A stretch of DNA of 64,000 nucleotides from Nitrospirillum iridis (GCF_014205765.1 NZ_JACIIZ010000001.1:399815-463814); one strand, 5' to 3'; shown: positions 32,223-41,901, numbered from the stretch's first letter. The notes: a model not told the origin generated them from the letters alone. Program-made: numbers and translations.

Positions 32223-33700
32223 GATGTTCCCCCGGGCAGGCCCAGCACCCCGCGGGCGACGGCGGCGTCATCGAAGGGCCGCACCTCCTTGCCAATGATC
32301 TGGCCCTGCTCATGGCCCTTGCCGGCGATGACCAGCACGTCGCCGGCCTTCAGCGCGCCAATGGCCTGCGCGATGGCGGCGGCGCGGTCGTCCACCTCCG
32401 TGGCATCGGGGCAACCGGCCATCACCTCGGCCCGGATGGCGCCCGGGATCTCGGTGCGGGGGTTGTCGTCGGTGACGATGACGCTGTCGGCCAGGCGGGC
32501 GGCGATGGCACCCATCATGGGGCGCTTGCCCCGGTCACGGTCGCCGCCGCAGCCGAAGACGACGGACAGGCGGCCCTCGGCATGGGGACGCAGGCTGTTC
32601 AGCACCGTCTCCAGCCCGTCGGGGGTGTGGGCGTAGTCGACATAGATGGCGGCGCCGTTGTCCAGGGTGGCGACCAGTTCCAGCCGGCCGCGCACCCCGT
32701 CCAGCTGCGACAGCAGTCCGGAGGCGGCCTGCGGCTCGGCACCGCTGCCGATGACCATGCCCAGCGCGCACAGCGCGTTCCACACCTGGAAGCGGCCGAC
32801 CAGGGGCAGGACGATGTCATGGGTGGTACCCATGACCTCCAGCGTCAGCGCCTGGCCGTGGGGCAGGGGGCGCAGCGCCTTGACGCCCAGGTCGCGTCCC
32901 TGCTCGCCAAAGCCGATCAGCGTCTGCTTGCGGGCGCGCACCAGGTCGGCCAGGGCCTGGAATTCCGGGATGTCGGCGTTGACCACGGCCGTGGCCCCGC
33001 GCGGCATCACCCGGTCGAACAGCATGGCCTTGGCCTTGAAATAGGCCTCCATGGTGCCGTGGTAGTCCAGGTGGTCGCGGGTCAGGTTGGTGAAGCCGCC
33101 CACGGTGACCAGCACGCCATCCAGGCGGAACTGGTCCAGGCCGTGGCTGCTGGCTTCCATCGCCAGGTGGGTGACGCCGCCGTCGGCCAGGCGCGACAGC
33201 GTGCCGTGCAGGGCCACGGGGTCGGGCGTGGTCAGGCTGTCCTCACGCGGGAAGCCAGGGGCGATCAGGCCCAGCGTGCCCATGGCGCCGGCCTGGTGCC
33301 CCTGCAGCGACCACATCTGGCGGGTGAACTGGGCGGTGGAGGTCTTGCCGTTGGTGCCGGTGACGGCGGCGATGGTCGCCGGCTGCCGCTTGTAGAAGGC
33401 CGCCGCCAACAGGGCGAAGCGCCGCCGGGGATTGGCGTCCTCGATCAGGGTGACGGGATGCGGCAAGCTTTGGGGCAGGGCGGTGCCCTTGGGCGCCAGG
33501 ATGGCCACGGCGCCCGCGGCCACTGCCTGGGCAATGAAGTCGCGCCCGTCGCGGGCGCTGCCCGGCAAGGCAGCGAACAGCATGCCCGGCCTGACGGCGC
33601 GGCTGTCCGCGGTCAGGCCGGTGATCTCGGGGTCCCGTTCCAGGGCCAGCGCCGATACGGCGATTTCGGTGCGCGATGCCATCAGATCGGTAAGACGCAA
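32219..33700 (-). CDS. murE: UDP-MurNAc-dipeptide--meso-DAP ligase
   Basis: MurE adds the third stem residue. The 493-aa product has the P-loop VTGTNGKTSTAQFTRQMW and the DDNPR motif that marks meso-diaminopimelate enzymes, so the peptidoglycan is expected to be of the DAP type. The start is taken as the TTG at 33700 with GAGAGGGA 5 nt upstream; an ATG six codons in is the alternative. It begins 113 bp after the ftsI stop, one of the few real gaps in the cluster, which may hold a promoter. Confidence 0.96.
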   Translation of the reverse strand: MRLTDLMASRTEIAVSALALERDPEITGLTADSRAVRPGMLFAALPGSARDGRDFIAQAVAAGAVAILAPKGTALPQSLPHPVTLIEDANPRRRFALLAAAFYKRQPATIAAVTGTNGKTSTAQFTRQMWSLQGHQAGAMGTLGLIAPGFPREDSLTTPDPVALHGTLSRLADGGVTHLAMEASSHGLDQFRLDGVLVTVGGFTNLTRDHLDYHGTMEAYFKAKAMLFDRVMPRGATAVVNADIPEFQALADLVRARKQTLIGFGEQGRDLGVKALRPLPHGQALTLEVMGTTHDIVLPLVGRFQVWNALCALGMVIGSGAEPQAASGLLSQLDGVRGRLELVATLDNGAAIYVDYAHTPDGLETVLNSLRPHAEGRLSVVFGCGGDRDRGKRPMMGAIAARLADSVIVTDDNPRTEIPGAIRAEVMAGCPDATEVDDRAAAIAQAIGALKAGDVLVIAGKGHEQGQIIGKEVRPFDDAAVARGVLGLPGGTS

Positions 33701-33813
33701 GGGTCCCTCTCACACGGGATGCCGGGGCGGCGTTGATAGCGCGCGCTCCGGCATCGGTCGACCCCCACCCTTGTCAGGTGCCCCATCTCTGGGATGGATA
33801 AGGAAGGGGGCGG

Positions 33814-35565
33814 TTAATTGATGGCCATGGCCTGCAACACCTCGGGGTCGTTGCGAACCACCGGCTTCACCCCCAGCAAGGGGGCGGCCTGCCAGACGAT
33901 GCGTTGCACCGCCGGGGCGGCGACCCACCCGGCGGTGGCGAAGCCGAAGCTCTTCTTATTCCCATGCGGCTCATCCACCATGACGAAAACCACATAGCGG
34001 GGATCCGTCATCGGGAAGGCGCCGACGAAGGAGGAGCGCAGCGACTTGCGCGCGTATCCCTTGCCGCTGACCTTTTCGGCGGTACCGGTCTTGCCGCCCA
34101 CCAGATAGTCCAGGGTGTCCGCGGCCTTCAGTTCGCCGGTGCCGAACGCCGTCTTGCCCGTGCCCTCCGTCACCACCAGGCGCATCAGCTTGCGCAGGGT
34201 GGCGGAGGTCTGGGGGGAGATCACGCGTGTCTCGGGGATGTCGGCGCCCGGGTCGCGCTTCAGCAGGGTGGCGGGGCGCATGATGCCGCCGTCGACCACG
34301 GCGGCCACGCTGGTGGCCATCTGTATCGGGCTCACGGACAGGCCATGGCCGAACGCCACGGTCAGCAAGGTGGTGGGCCGCCACGGGTTGGGCACCAGCG
34401 GGCCACCCACCTCGGGGATCTCCAGCGACGGGGCCTTCAGCATGCCGAAACGGCCCATATATTCGCGCTGGACGTCGATGCCGAATTTTTCCGCCATCTT
34501 GGCGGAGCCGATGTTGGACGACTTGCGGAAGATGTCGGCCACGTCCATCCAGTAATTCACCGGCTCGTCATCATGGATGGTGAAGCGGCCGATCTTCAGC
34601 GGATGGCTGGTGTCGAAGCTCTCGTGCAGCTTCACGGTCCCGGATTCCAGCGCGATGGCGGTGTTCAGGATCTTGAAGCAGGAACCCATCTCATAGACGC
34701 CCAGCGTGGCGCGGTTGAACTTCGACTCGTCGTTCATCTCGCCGGGGTTCTGGGGGTCGAAGTCGGGCAGGCTGACCATGGACAGCAGCTCGCCCGTCTT
34801 CACGTCCATGATCAGGCCGGCGCCGCCGATGGCGTTGAAGTCCTGGATGGCCTGCGTGATCTCCTTGCGCATGATGTGCTGCAGGCGCACGTCGATGGAC
34901 AGGCGCAGCGGTTCCGGCTTCTCGCGCAGCCGCTTGTCGAACGACTGTTCGATGCCCATCAGGCCGTTGTTGTCGATGCCGGTCAGGCCGATCAGGTGGG
35001 CGGTCAGGCTGCCCTGCGGATAGATGCGGTGCTCCTCCTGCTGGAAGAACACGCCGGGGATGCCCAGCTTGTTGACCTCGAACTCCTGCCGCGGCGTCAG
35101 GTTGCGCTTGATCCAGACGAAGCGCTTGTCACCCTTCAGGTCCTTCAGGACTTGGCGGTAGTCCAGGTCGGGCAGGGTGGCCACCAGCTTGCGCGCCGCG
35201 TCCTCGACGTCGATCATCAGCTTGGGATCGGCGTAGGCCGACGCGGTCGCCAGCGATGTCGCCAGCAGCACCCCGTTGCGGTCGGTGATTTCGGCGCGGG
35301 TGATGGGCGCCGGCCGGGCGGTGGCGCTGTCCGCGGTCGGCGCTTCCACCTCGCGGCGGAACACCATGGTGTCCGCCAGGCGGACGCCGATGGCCCCCAG
35401 CGCCAAGGCGAAAAGGGCGGCCGTCACCAGAAGGCGCGACCGACCCTGTTCCAGCGCGTGCGTGGCCGGGTTGTTCAGGCGCACCCGGCCCTCCGATCGG
35501 GGGGCCTGGATGCGCTCCATGCCCGCGATGTCGAACCCGGTCAGGGAAAAGGGCGCGTCACTCAT
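33814..35565 (-). CDS. ftsI: Septal transpeptidase FtsI (PBP3)
   Basis: FtsI is the class B penicillin-binding protein that cross-links septal peptidoglycan with FtsW. The 583-aa product has one membrane span (about residues 43-65) and a dimerisation/pedestal domain. The transpeptidase motifs are SCFK (Ser295), SSN (349-351) and KTGTA (Lys492). The nucleophile motif SCFK is a variant of the common S-T/V-F-K. The start overlaps the ftsL stop by ATGA. Confidence 0.97.
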   Translation of the reverse strand: MSDAPFSLTGFDIAGMERIQAPRSEGRVRLNNPATHALEQGRSRLLVTAALFALALGAIGVRLADTMVFRREVEAPTADSATARPAPITRAEITDRNGVLLATSLATASAYADPKLMIDVEDAARKLVATLPDLDYRQVLKDLKGDKRFVWIKRNLTPRQEFEVNKLGIPGVFFQQEEHRIYPQGSLTAHLIGLTGIDNNGLMGIEQSFDKRLREKPEPLRLSIDVRLQHIMRKEITQAIQDFNAIGGAGLIMDVKTGELLSMVSLPDFDPQNPGEMNDESKFNRATLGVYEMGSCFKILNTAIALESGTVKLHESFDTSHPLKIGRFTIHDDEPVNYWMDVADIFRKSSNIGSAKMAEKFGIDVQREYMGRFGMLKAPSLEIPEVGGPLVPNPWRPTTLLTVAFGHGLSVSPIQMATSVAAVVDGGIMRPATLLKRDPGADIPETRVISPQTSATLRKLMRLVVTEGTGKTAFGTGELKAADTLDYLVGGKTGTAEKVSGKGYARKSLRSSFVGAFPMTDPRYVVFVMVDEPHGNKKSFGFATAGWVAAPAVQRIVWQAAPLLGVKPVVRNDPEVLQAMAIN

Positions 35566-36263
35566 CGGGCCGCTCCCAGCTTGGCGCTCAAGGTCTGCTC
35601 CGCCACCAGGATGGGCTGCGCCTTCTTCTGGCCGGCGGTGGCGGACGCGCCAACGGATGCCAATGTCACCTTGCCCTTGACCGGCGGGGCCGCGTCCAGG
35701 CTGGCCATCAGGGCGCCGATGCTGTCCACCCGGTCCGCCGGCCGCTCCACCGGCTTGGTCGCCTTTGGCGTGGCGGCGGGCTTGCCGCCGCCGGCCTTGA
35801 CCGGGGTGGCCGTCTGCACGTCCGGCGCCTTCAGCGCCACGACCATGGTTTGGGGTCGCGCCGGGGCGGCGCTGGCCACGTAGGTGGATTCAGGCGCCGG
35901 GGCCGGCTTGGTCGCGGGCTGGCTGGCGGGTGCCGCGGGCGTCGGTGTGGACGGCGCCGGAGTAGGCACCGCCTGGGCGGGCGCCTCGGGCCTGTCCGGG
36001 ATGGCCGCCAGCGCCACCATCTGTGCCGCCTTGGTGGGGCGCAGGGTGGAATGCTCGGTCGCCAGCCGCTCCAGCCGGGTGGGATCGTTCAAGTAGGCCC
36101 ATTCGGCGCGCAGCACCTGGATGGACTGACGCTCCTGCTGGATCTGGCGGTTGAGCGAGGACAGATGCTCCTGCTCTTCCTGAACGCGGTAGCTGGTGTG
36201 ATAGAGGATGCCGCTGGCGACGGTGGCGAGGCACAGCCAGACGAGCGTGGACTTGCCTATCAT
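35562..36263 (-). CDS. ftsL: Cell division protein FtsL, long form
   Basis: FtsL is the small bitopic protein that forms the FtsQLB complex. The 233-aa product begins [17 protein letters not shown] with one span (about 5-22), then a periplasmic leucine-zipper-like helix (about 26-70: [35 protein letters not shown]). This matches alphaproteobacterial FtsL. Residues about 95-233 form a Pro/Ala/Lys-rich tail that makes it about twice the usual length. It is coupled by ATGA to rsmH upstream and ftsI downstream. Confidence 0.88.
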   Translation of the reverse strand: MIGKSTLVWLCLATVASGILYHTSYRVQEEQEHLSSLNRQIQQERQSIQVLRAEWAYLNDPTRLERLATEHSTLRPTKAAQMVALAAIPDRPEAPAQAVPTPAPSTPTPAAPASQPATKPAPAPESTYVASAAPARPQTMVVALKAPDVQTATPVKAGGGKPAATPKATKPVERPADRVDSIGALMASLDAAPPVKGKVTLASVGASATAGQKKAQPILVAEQTLSAKLGAAR

Positions 36264-37243
36264 GCTGCTTCTCCTATGGGCCAGGCGGGGGCGGTGGTGC
36301 GTTCGGCGGCGCGCAACCGGGCTGATCGGGCGCGCGGATTATGGCGAAGTTCGGGTTCGCCGGGGGTGACCCCCCCGCGACCCAGAAGGCGCAGGCTGGG
36401 GGCCGGGCCGGCGTGCGCCGCCGGCATGTGGCGCGAGGGCGCGCCTTCCGATCCGCTGCGCTGGCGCAGGAAGTCCTTGACCCGCCGATCCTCCAGGGAA
36501 TGGAAGGAGACGACAGCCAGCCGCCCGCCGGGCGCCAGCACCCGCTCGGCACCCGCCAAGCCCCGGTCCAGTTCGCCCAGCTCATCATTCACATGCAGCC
36601 GCAGGCCCTGGAAGCTGCGGGTGGCGGGGTCGATGCCATCCTTCTTCGACCGGGGCACGACGCTGCGGATGATGTCGGCCAGTTGCGCCGTGGTCTCGAT
36701 TCGGGCGGTGGCGCGGGCGGCGACGATGGCGCGGGCCACGCGGCGGGACATGCGCTCCTCGCCCAGGCGCCACAGGATGGTGGCGATGTCGGCCTCGGCA
36801 TATTCATTGACGACGTCGGCGGCGGTGGGGCCGCTCAGGCTCATGCGCATGTCCAGGGGGCCGTCGAAGCGGAAGGAGAAGCCGCGCGACGGGTCGTCGA
36901 TCTGGGGGGAGGAGACGCCGATGTCCAGGGCCACGCCGTCCACCGGGCCGATGCCGTTGGCGGCCAGCAGCTCGGCCATGTCGCCGAACCGCCCCTCAAT
37001 GATGCGCAGGCGACCGGGGAAGCGGGCCAGCAGCGGCGCCGCCCGCTGGATCGCCGCGGGGTCGCGGTCGATACCCACCACCTGGCAGTCCGCCGCCTCG
37101 AGGATGGCGCGGCTGTAGCCGCCGGCGCCGAAGGTGCCGTCGACATAAACGCCGCCGGCGCGCACGGCCAGCGCGTCCAGCACTTCGGCCAGCAGGACGG
37201 GGATGTGGATCGGGGCGCTGGTCGCGGTATCCGTGTCGCTCAT
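36260..37243 (-). CDS. rsmH: 16S rRNA (cytosine-1402-N4)-methyltransferase
   Basis: RsmH (MraW) methylates C1402 in the ribosomal P site using SAM. The 327-aa product shows [13 protein letters not shown], the SAM loop [54 protein letters not shown] and [15 protein letters not shown]. All are family signatures. It is second in the dcw operon, with ATGA overlaps to mraZ and ftsL. Confidence 0.98.
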   Translation of the reverse strand: MSDTDTATSAPIHIPVLLAEVLDALAVRAGGVYVDGTFGAGGYSRAILEAADCQVVGIDRDPAAIQRAAPLLARFPGRLRIIEGRFGDMAELLAANGIGPVDGVALDIGVSSPQIDDPSRGFSFRFDGPLDMRMSLSGPTAADVVNEYAEADIATILWRLGEERMSRRVARAIVAARATARIETTAQLADIIRSVVPRSKKDGIDPATRSFQGLRLHVNDELGELDRGLAGAERVLAPGGRLAVVSFHSLEDRRVKDFLRQRSGSEGAPSRHMPAAHAGPAPSLRLLGRGGVTPGEPELRHNPRARSARLRAAERTTAPAWPIGEAA

Positions 37244-37734
37244 TGCGCCCCCCCGCCGTTGGAACCGGCCGCCAACACCGAATTGGTGCGGGCCAGGATG
37301 GTGGAGAGCGAGATGTTCTGCGCGCGGCTGCGGTCGCGGCTGGCGGCCTCATGGGCGCTCAACGCGTCGGGATCCCAGATCTGGAAGGTGTGGCGGCGCC
37401 CGACGAAGGCGGCCCCCTCCGTGATCCCGGCGAAGGCGATGAACGCCTCCGGCAGGACGATGCGACCCTCCGGGTCCAGTGCAAGGCGGACGGAGCCGCC
37501 GAACACCGTGGTCTCGATAAGGTCACGCATGTCATCCGGCATGTTGGGGTTGTCCAGCGCCTCGGAGAGGCGGTCCATGTAGTCGACGCTGCATGCGTCA
37601 ATGGCGTTGGCCTGCAGGGACCGGAAGACGATCAGTTCCGTCTGTCCACCAAGGACGCCGCGGAAGGAAGACGGGACTGAAACCCGACCCTTCTTGTCGA
37701 CCTTGTTCACATATGTGGACAGGAACAAGCCCAT
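37240..37734 (-). CDS. mraZ: Transcriptional regulator MraZ
   Basis: MraZ is the AbrB-fold DNA-binding repressor of dcw clusters in other bacteria. From the ATG at 37734 ([26 protein letters not shown] just upstream) the 164-aa product carries two copies of the SpoVT/AbrB motif, [13 protein letters not shown] and [12 protein letters not shown]. It is the first gene of the cluster. The promoter-proximal region contains five TGGG repeats at 10-bp spacing, the known type of MraZ target, so autoregulation is likely. Confidence 0.97.
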   Translation of the reverse strand: MGLFLSTYVNKVDKKGRVSVPSSFRGVLGGQTELIVFRSLQANAIDACSVDYMDRLSEALDNPNMPDDMRDLIETTVFGGSVRLALDPEGRIVLPEAFIAFAGITEGAAFVGRRHTFQIWDPDALSAHEAASRDRSRAQNISLSTILARTNSVLAAGSNGGGAQ

Positions 37735-37843
37735 CGATCCCCGCGTCTCCAGCGCCTCCGCGCCCCACCGATCCGGCACCAGCCCCAACTCAGAATGCGC
37801 GGCACCTCCGGGTAAGACCGGACAGGCGTGCGCGCCCTGTTTT

Positions 37844-37888
37844 TGGGTTCATATGGGGTAACATGGGATGGTATGGGCGTCAATGGGA
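37844..37888. promoter_or_regulatory. Five-fold MraZ-box array upstream of mraZ
   Basis: On the plus strand TGGG begins at 37844, 37854, 37864, 37874 and 37884, an exact 10-bp period (TGGGN-N5). MraZ of E. coli is known to bind three such direct repeats. On the mraZ strand a TTGACG (37878-37883) that could be a -35 element lies inside the array, so MraZ bound here would block the promoter. A good -10 was not found. Confidence 0.8.
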
Positions 37889-37902
37889 CGACGGGCCAAT
37901 GC

Positions 37903-38051
37903 TTGTCCACAGGGCGCTTTTCCACAGTTGTGGACAACGCTTCTTCTTTCGCCCCGGTCTAAATCGAACGGGTAGGTGCCCTGGCCATATATTCGTGGAT
38001 TCCTGCGGAATCTAATAGCCTTTGGGCAGGGGGTACCTATCCTGTGGATAA
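37903..38051. promoter_or_regulatory. DnaA-box cluster
   Basis: TTGTCCACA at 37903-37911 (+), TTTTCCACA at 37918-37926 (+), TTGTCCACA at 37929-37937 (-), and the perfect consensus TTATCCACA at 38043-38051 (-). Three lie within 35 bp. Relatively AT-rich sequence for this genome follows at about 38070-38230. The cluster could be DnaA control of the dcw promoter or part of a replication origin. Confidence 0.6.
37998..38012. promoter_or_regulatory. Inverted repeat containing two GANTC sites
   Basis: GATTCC-TGC-GGAATC. Each arm includes a GANTC, the CcrM methyltransferase target used in alphaproteobacterial cell-cycle control. It lies between the DnaA-box triplet and the perfect DnaA box. Confidence 0.45.
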
Positions 38052-38232
38052 GGGTGGGGTGGGGGCAACCGTTAGTTAAAAGACGGCGAAATCTTTTGGG
38101 TATGCCATTCTTGTTATTCGGTTGCGGTTTTATGCCCAAGTACTCGCCAGGCTAGGCAGTGGCACCAAATATGGTGATCAAAAGGTCATAGGCCGCCATA
38201 TATAGCGGCAAGCGGGCGATTATCGGAACTTT

Positions 38233-38336
38233 CCCATGATTTCCCATGGCCCGCCCAAAACCGCCCGGGAATCCCATGCCCACCCAGGAGGGGCCGGAGT
38301 CACGCCGTTCGGGGCGCGTTTTCCCATGCCATCCCA
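38233..38336. promoter_or_regulatory. Distal TGGG pairs in 10-bp phase
   Basis: On the minus strand, TGGG (plus-strand CCCA) occurs with CCCA starting at 38233, 38243, 38273, 38283, 38323 and 38333: three pairs each 10 bp apart, all on one 10-bp register. A seventh copy at 38254 is 1 bp out of register. The units resemble MraZ boxes but point opposite to the proximal array and lie about 500-600 bp upstream of mraZ and 240-345 bp upstream of the kinase gene at 38578. Confidence 0.5.
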
Positions 38337-38577
38337 TCCCGGGGCGGCCTCGGGTGACGCGGTGGCGGCCAGGCCTTGCGCGGTGTGCGCCGCAGGGTCC
38401 CGTTCTGGTCCGCCGCGTCCGCCTGCCTCCTTCCCCTGAGCGTCCGTTGTTCCACGGGAGAAGCAGACCTATTCCATTGCGCCAGTATCGGCGGGCGCCC
38501 AGGGCCGGCGCCGCAAGATAAAATTAAGCAGTGGCGCTGTATGACGGGGCGGGGGAAACCGACCCGACCCTGGACTA

Positions 38578-40836
38578 TTGCGGCGGACCGTCTCATTGAA
38601 CGCAGAAACCTTCCTTGCCGCCCTGGACGGCATGCTGCGCCGCGTGGCCCGATGCCGTTCCCTGGCCTTGCTTCCGACCTTCGCCGGCCTGCTGGCGGCG
38701 GCGGCGATCCTGGCGGAGATATGGGCGCCGGCGACGACGGCCGCCGTCCTGCTGCTCCTGGGGTTCCTCGTCACCCTCACCTTATACGTTGTCCGCCTCC
38801 ACCGGGCGCGGGAACGGGCGACGCGGTCCGCCGTCGCCGCCACCGCGTCGGCGGAAGAGGGACGCCGCCGCGTCGCCGAACTGGAGGAGGCGCAACGGGC
38901 CGGCGCCATCCTGGCGGCCATCGTCACCTCCTCCAACGATGCCATCATCAGCAAGACACTGGACGGGGTCATCACCAGCTGGAACCCCGGGGCGGAGCAC
39001 CTGTTCGGTTACACGGCCAGCGAGGTCATCGGCTTGCCCGTCATTTCCCTCTTTCCGCCGGAGTTGCGGGGCGATGAGGCCGTCATTCTTGAGCGCATCC
39101 GCCGTGGCGAGACGGTGGGCCATTTCGATACGATGCGCCGTCACAAGGATGGTCACGATATCGACGTTTCCGTGACCGTGTCGCCCATACGCGATGCCAC
39201 GGGGCGGGTCGTCGGCGCCTCGAAAATCGCCCGGGACATCAGCGACCGCAAACGCGCCGTGGATGAATTGCAGCGATACCGCCGCAGCCTGGAGGCGCAG
39301 GTCGTGGAACGCACGCGGGAAATCGCGGCGGCCAATAGCCGGTTGGAAGCGGCGTTGAAGGAGGCCAACGAGGCCAACCAGGCCAAAAGCCGCTTCTTGG
39401 CCAACATGAGCCATGAGATCCGCACGCCCATGAACGCGATCCTGGGCTTTGTCGGGCTGGTGCTGGAACGCGATATCCCGGCGGATATTCGGCGACAGCT
39501 GCGGATGGCGCACAAGGCCGCGACATCGCTGCTGGCGTTGATGAACGATATCCTGGACCTGTCCCGGCTGCAGAGCGGCAGCCTGCTGCTGGAGCCTGTC
39601 GTCTTCGATCTCCGCAACCTGTTGCGCGCCTGCCTGGACCAGGTGCGGGACAAGGCGTTGGAGAGGGGCCTGACGCTGGAACTACATTTCGGTCCCGACC
39701 TTCCCCCGGCGCGCATCGGCGATCCCGCCCGCGTACGGCAGATCGTCCAGAACCTGCTGAGCAACGCCATCAAGTTCACGGAGGCGGGGCGCGTCATCCT
39801 GTCCGCCGGCGCGGTGGATGGTGCCTGCATGGTCGAACTGGTGGTCGCGGACACGGGCATCGGCATGGCCGCTGATCAGGCGGAACGCATTTTTGACCGC
39901 TTCTTCCAGGTGGATGGTGGCCGTACCCGTCGTTTCAGCGGCAGCGGCCTGGGCGTGTCCATCTGCAAGGAATTGGCCGAACTGATGGGTGGCACGGTCC
40001 GTGTCGAAAGCCAGCTGGGTCAGGGCAGCACCTTCCGTGTCCAGCTTTGGCTGCCGGCCGCGGCCGACAGCCTTCAATCCTTGGCCGGGGAGGAGGAATA
40101 TCGGGAGCTGGCGGACAGTGCCGCGCCTCTCCCCGGCCCGGCATGCCACCCGCTGAGCGTCCTGCTTGTGGACGACGTGCCGGAAAATCGGGAATTGGCC
40201 AACATCCATCTCACGGGGCGGGGCCATGCGGTCACCACCGCGGTCGATGGCGCCGCCGCGGTGGACTTGGTGCGCCGGCAACGGTTCGACCTTGTCCTCA
40301 TGGACGTGCAGATGCCGCGGATGAATGGCAAGGAGGCGACTCGCCGCATCCGCGACTTGGAAGGGGGCGGCGGCAGCCGGCTGCCCATCATCGGGCTCAG
40401 CGCCGACGAGGGACCGGCCGAGCGCAACGCCTGCCTTGCCGCCGGCATGACCGCGTATGTCACCAAGCCGATCAATTTCGACACGCTGGCCAAACTGATG
40501 CTGCGGCTGGTGCCCGACAAGGCAGGGTCGCCGCCGATGGCCATGGCGGCGCCCGAGCCCCTATCCACCGCCGTCACGGTTCCGGCGCCGGTGCGTCAAG
40601 AATTGGCCGCCCTGCGCACCGCGCTGGAAAGTGACGATCCCGACATCATCGAGCCGGTACTGGATCGGCTGGGCGCCGCCGGGCTGGATCAGTTGGCCGT
40701 GCGGTGCTTTCGGCGGCTGGTGGGGGAATTTGAATTCGCGCAGGCGCGCGCGGTGGCCGCCACCCTCGACCAAACACTGGCCACGCGCTGGACCGAGGCG
40801 GCGGCCGCCGATCAAGGATGCCCTGGTCATGCATAA
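38578..40836 (+). CDS. PAS hybrid histidine kinase with receiver domain
   Basis: The 752-aa product has two adjacent spans (about 30-50 and 53-73), a PAS domain (about 108-230: SSNDAIISKTLDGVITSWN), a coiled linker, HisKA with H279 in ANMSHEIRTPMNA, HATPase_c with the N-box NLLSNAIKF and DTGIGM, and a receiver with D532/D533, phospho-acceptor D576 and K630. The last ~90 residues resemble an Hpt-less tail. The start is uncertain: TTG at 38578 or TTG at 38596, with no strong SD. The stop overlaps the start of the REC-HD-GYP gene by 8 bp, so this kinase probably phosphorylates that response regulator. Confidence 0.92.
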   Translation: MRRTVSLNAETFLAALDGMLRRVARCRSLALLPTFAGLLAAAAILAEIWAPATTAAVLLLLGFLVTLTLYVVRLHRARERATRSAVAATASAEEGRRRVAELEEAQRAGAILAAIVTSSNDAIISKTLDGVITSWNPGAEHLFGYTASEVIGLPVISLFPPELRGDEAVILERIRRGETVGHFDTMRRHKDGHDIDVSVTVSPIRDATGRVVGASKIARDISDRKRAVDELQRYRRSLEAQVVERTREIAAANSRLEAALKEANEANQAKSRFLANMSHEIRTPMNAILGFVGLVLERDIPADIRRQLRMAHKAATSLLALMNDILDLSRLQSGSLLLEPVVFDLRNLLRACLDQVRDKALERGLTLELHFGPDLPPARIGDPARVRQIVQNLLSNAIKFTEAGRVILSAGAVDGACMVELVVADTGIGMAADQAERIFDRFFQVDGGRTRRFSGSGLGVSICKELAELMGGTVRVESQLGQGSTFRVQLWLPAAADSLQSLAGEEEYRELADSAAPLPGPACHPLSVLLVDDVPENRELANIHLTGRGHAVTTAVDGAAAVDLVRRQRFDLVLMDVQMPRMNGKEATRRIRDLEGGGGSRLPIIGLSADEGPAERNACLAAGMTAYVTKPINFDTLAKLMLRLVPDKAGSPPMAMAAPEPLSTAVTVPAPVRQELAALRTALESDDPDIIEPVLDRLGAAGLDQLAVRCFRRLVGEFEFAQARAVAATLDQTLATRWTEAAAADQGCPGHA

Positions 40837-41782
40837 GTTGTGGAAAATACTGGTGGTGGATGACGAGGCGGTGAACCTGCAGGTCCTCCGCGACATCCTG
40901 TCCGACACCTACGCGCTGGTTTACGCCAAGAACGGGCAGGAGGCCCTGGCCGCGGCCCGGCGGCATCGGCCCGATCTCATCCTGCTGGACATCATGATGC
41001 CGGACATGGACGGGTATGAGCTTTGCCGGCGGCTGAAGGCGGATACCGAACTGGGCCATATCCCGGTCATCTTCGTCTCCGCCATGGGGGCCGTTGATGA
41101 CGAGGCCAGGGGCTTCGAGGCGGGGGCGGTCGACTACGTCGCCAAGCCGGTTTCGGCTCCGTTGCTGCGGGCCCGGGTGCGGACCCACATCGCCTTGGTC
41201 GACCAGGCCGCCATCCTGGACCGGCTGTGTGTCGCCGGCGAATACAAGGACCAGGAAACCGGCGATCATGTGCGCCGCATCGGCCACTACTCCGAAATGC
41301 TGGCCCGGGCGTTGGGCTGGGGCGACGATGCCTGCCGTGCCATGGGGCTGGCGGCGCCGATGCACGACATCGGCAAGATCGGCATTCCCGACCGTGTCCT
41401 GTTGAAACCCGGGCGGCTGGACGCCGAGGAGATGGCGCTGATGCGGACCCATCCGGAACGCGGTGCCGCCATCATCGGTACCAACGGGTCCTCCCTCATG
41501 CGTCTGGCGGCCAGCATCGCCCTTTGCCACCACGAGAAATGGGATGGCACGGGATACCCCCGTGGCCTGACGGGGACCGCCATTCCCATCGAGGGGCGCA
41601 TCGTCGCCCTGGCCGACGTCTATGACGCGCTGCTGTCCCCCCGCCCGTACAAGCGACCCTGGTCACGGGATGAGGTGGTCGACTATCTCGAGGATCAGGC
41701 GGGCCAGCATTTCGACCCCCTGCTGGTGCCGCTTTTCCTGAAGGCGGTGACGGCGGAGCCGCCTCACACCAACGGCATTTGA
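40829..41782 (+). CDS. Response regulator with HD-GYP phosphodiesterase domain
   Basis: The 317-aa product starts at the ATG at 40829 (AAGGA 11 nt upstream). It has a receiver domain (D11/D12, phospho-acceptor D54 in LILLDIMMPDMDG, K in YVAKPVS), followed by an HD-GYP domain with HDIGKIGIPD, HPERGAAI and HHEKWDGTGYPRGL. HD-GYP proteins hydrolyse c-di-GMP. With the overlapping kinase gene it forms a two-component c-di-GMP output. Its stop codon lies in the left arm of a terminator-like stem. Confidence 0.95.
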   Translation: MHKLWKILVVDDEAVNLQVLRDILSDTYALVYAKNGQEALAAARRHRPDLILLDIMMPDMDGYELCRRLKADTELGHIPVIFVSAMGAVDDEARGFEAGAVDYVAKPVSAPLLRARVRTHIALVDQAAILDRLCVAGEYKDQETGDHVRRIGHYSEMLARALGWGDDACRAMGLAAPMHDIGKIGIPDRVLLKPGRLDAEEMALMRTHPERGAAIIGTNGSSLMRLAASIALCHHEKWDGTGYPRGLTGTAIPIEGRIVALADVYDALLSPRPYKRPWSRDEVVDYLEDQAGQHFDPLLVPLFLKAVTAEPPHTNGI

Positions 41783-41803
41783 TCGTGACCGGTCAAATGC
41801 CGT
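41772..41803 (+). terminator. Stem-loop overlapping the HD-GYP stop codon
   Basis: ACGGCATTTGA and TCAAATGCCGT form an 11-bp perfect stem with a 10-nt loop; the TGA stop is inside the left arm. CCCTCAATC follows, so the U-tract is poor. It may terminate or stabilise the transcript end. Confidence 0.5.
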
Positions 41804-41901
41804 CCCTCAATCGCCGGGCGCGACCATCCGGTCGCTTGGCTTCCTCGCTTTCCAGTCCGCTCCGCTCCCCGGAAAGCTCCGGCGCCCGCAGTCGCGGGCT
41901 A

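Noticed and set aside
38075..38082. CtrA binding site near the DnaA boxes (GTTAA)
   Set aside because: Only a half-site is present; the TTAA-N7-TTAA spacing is not met.
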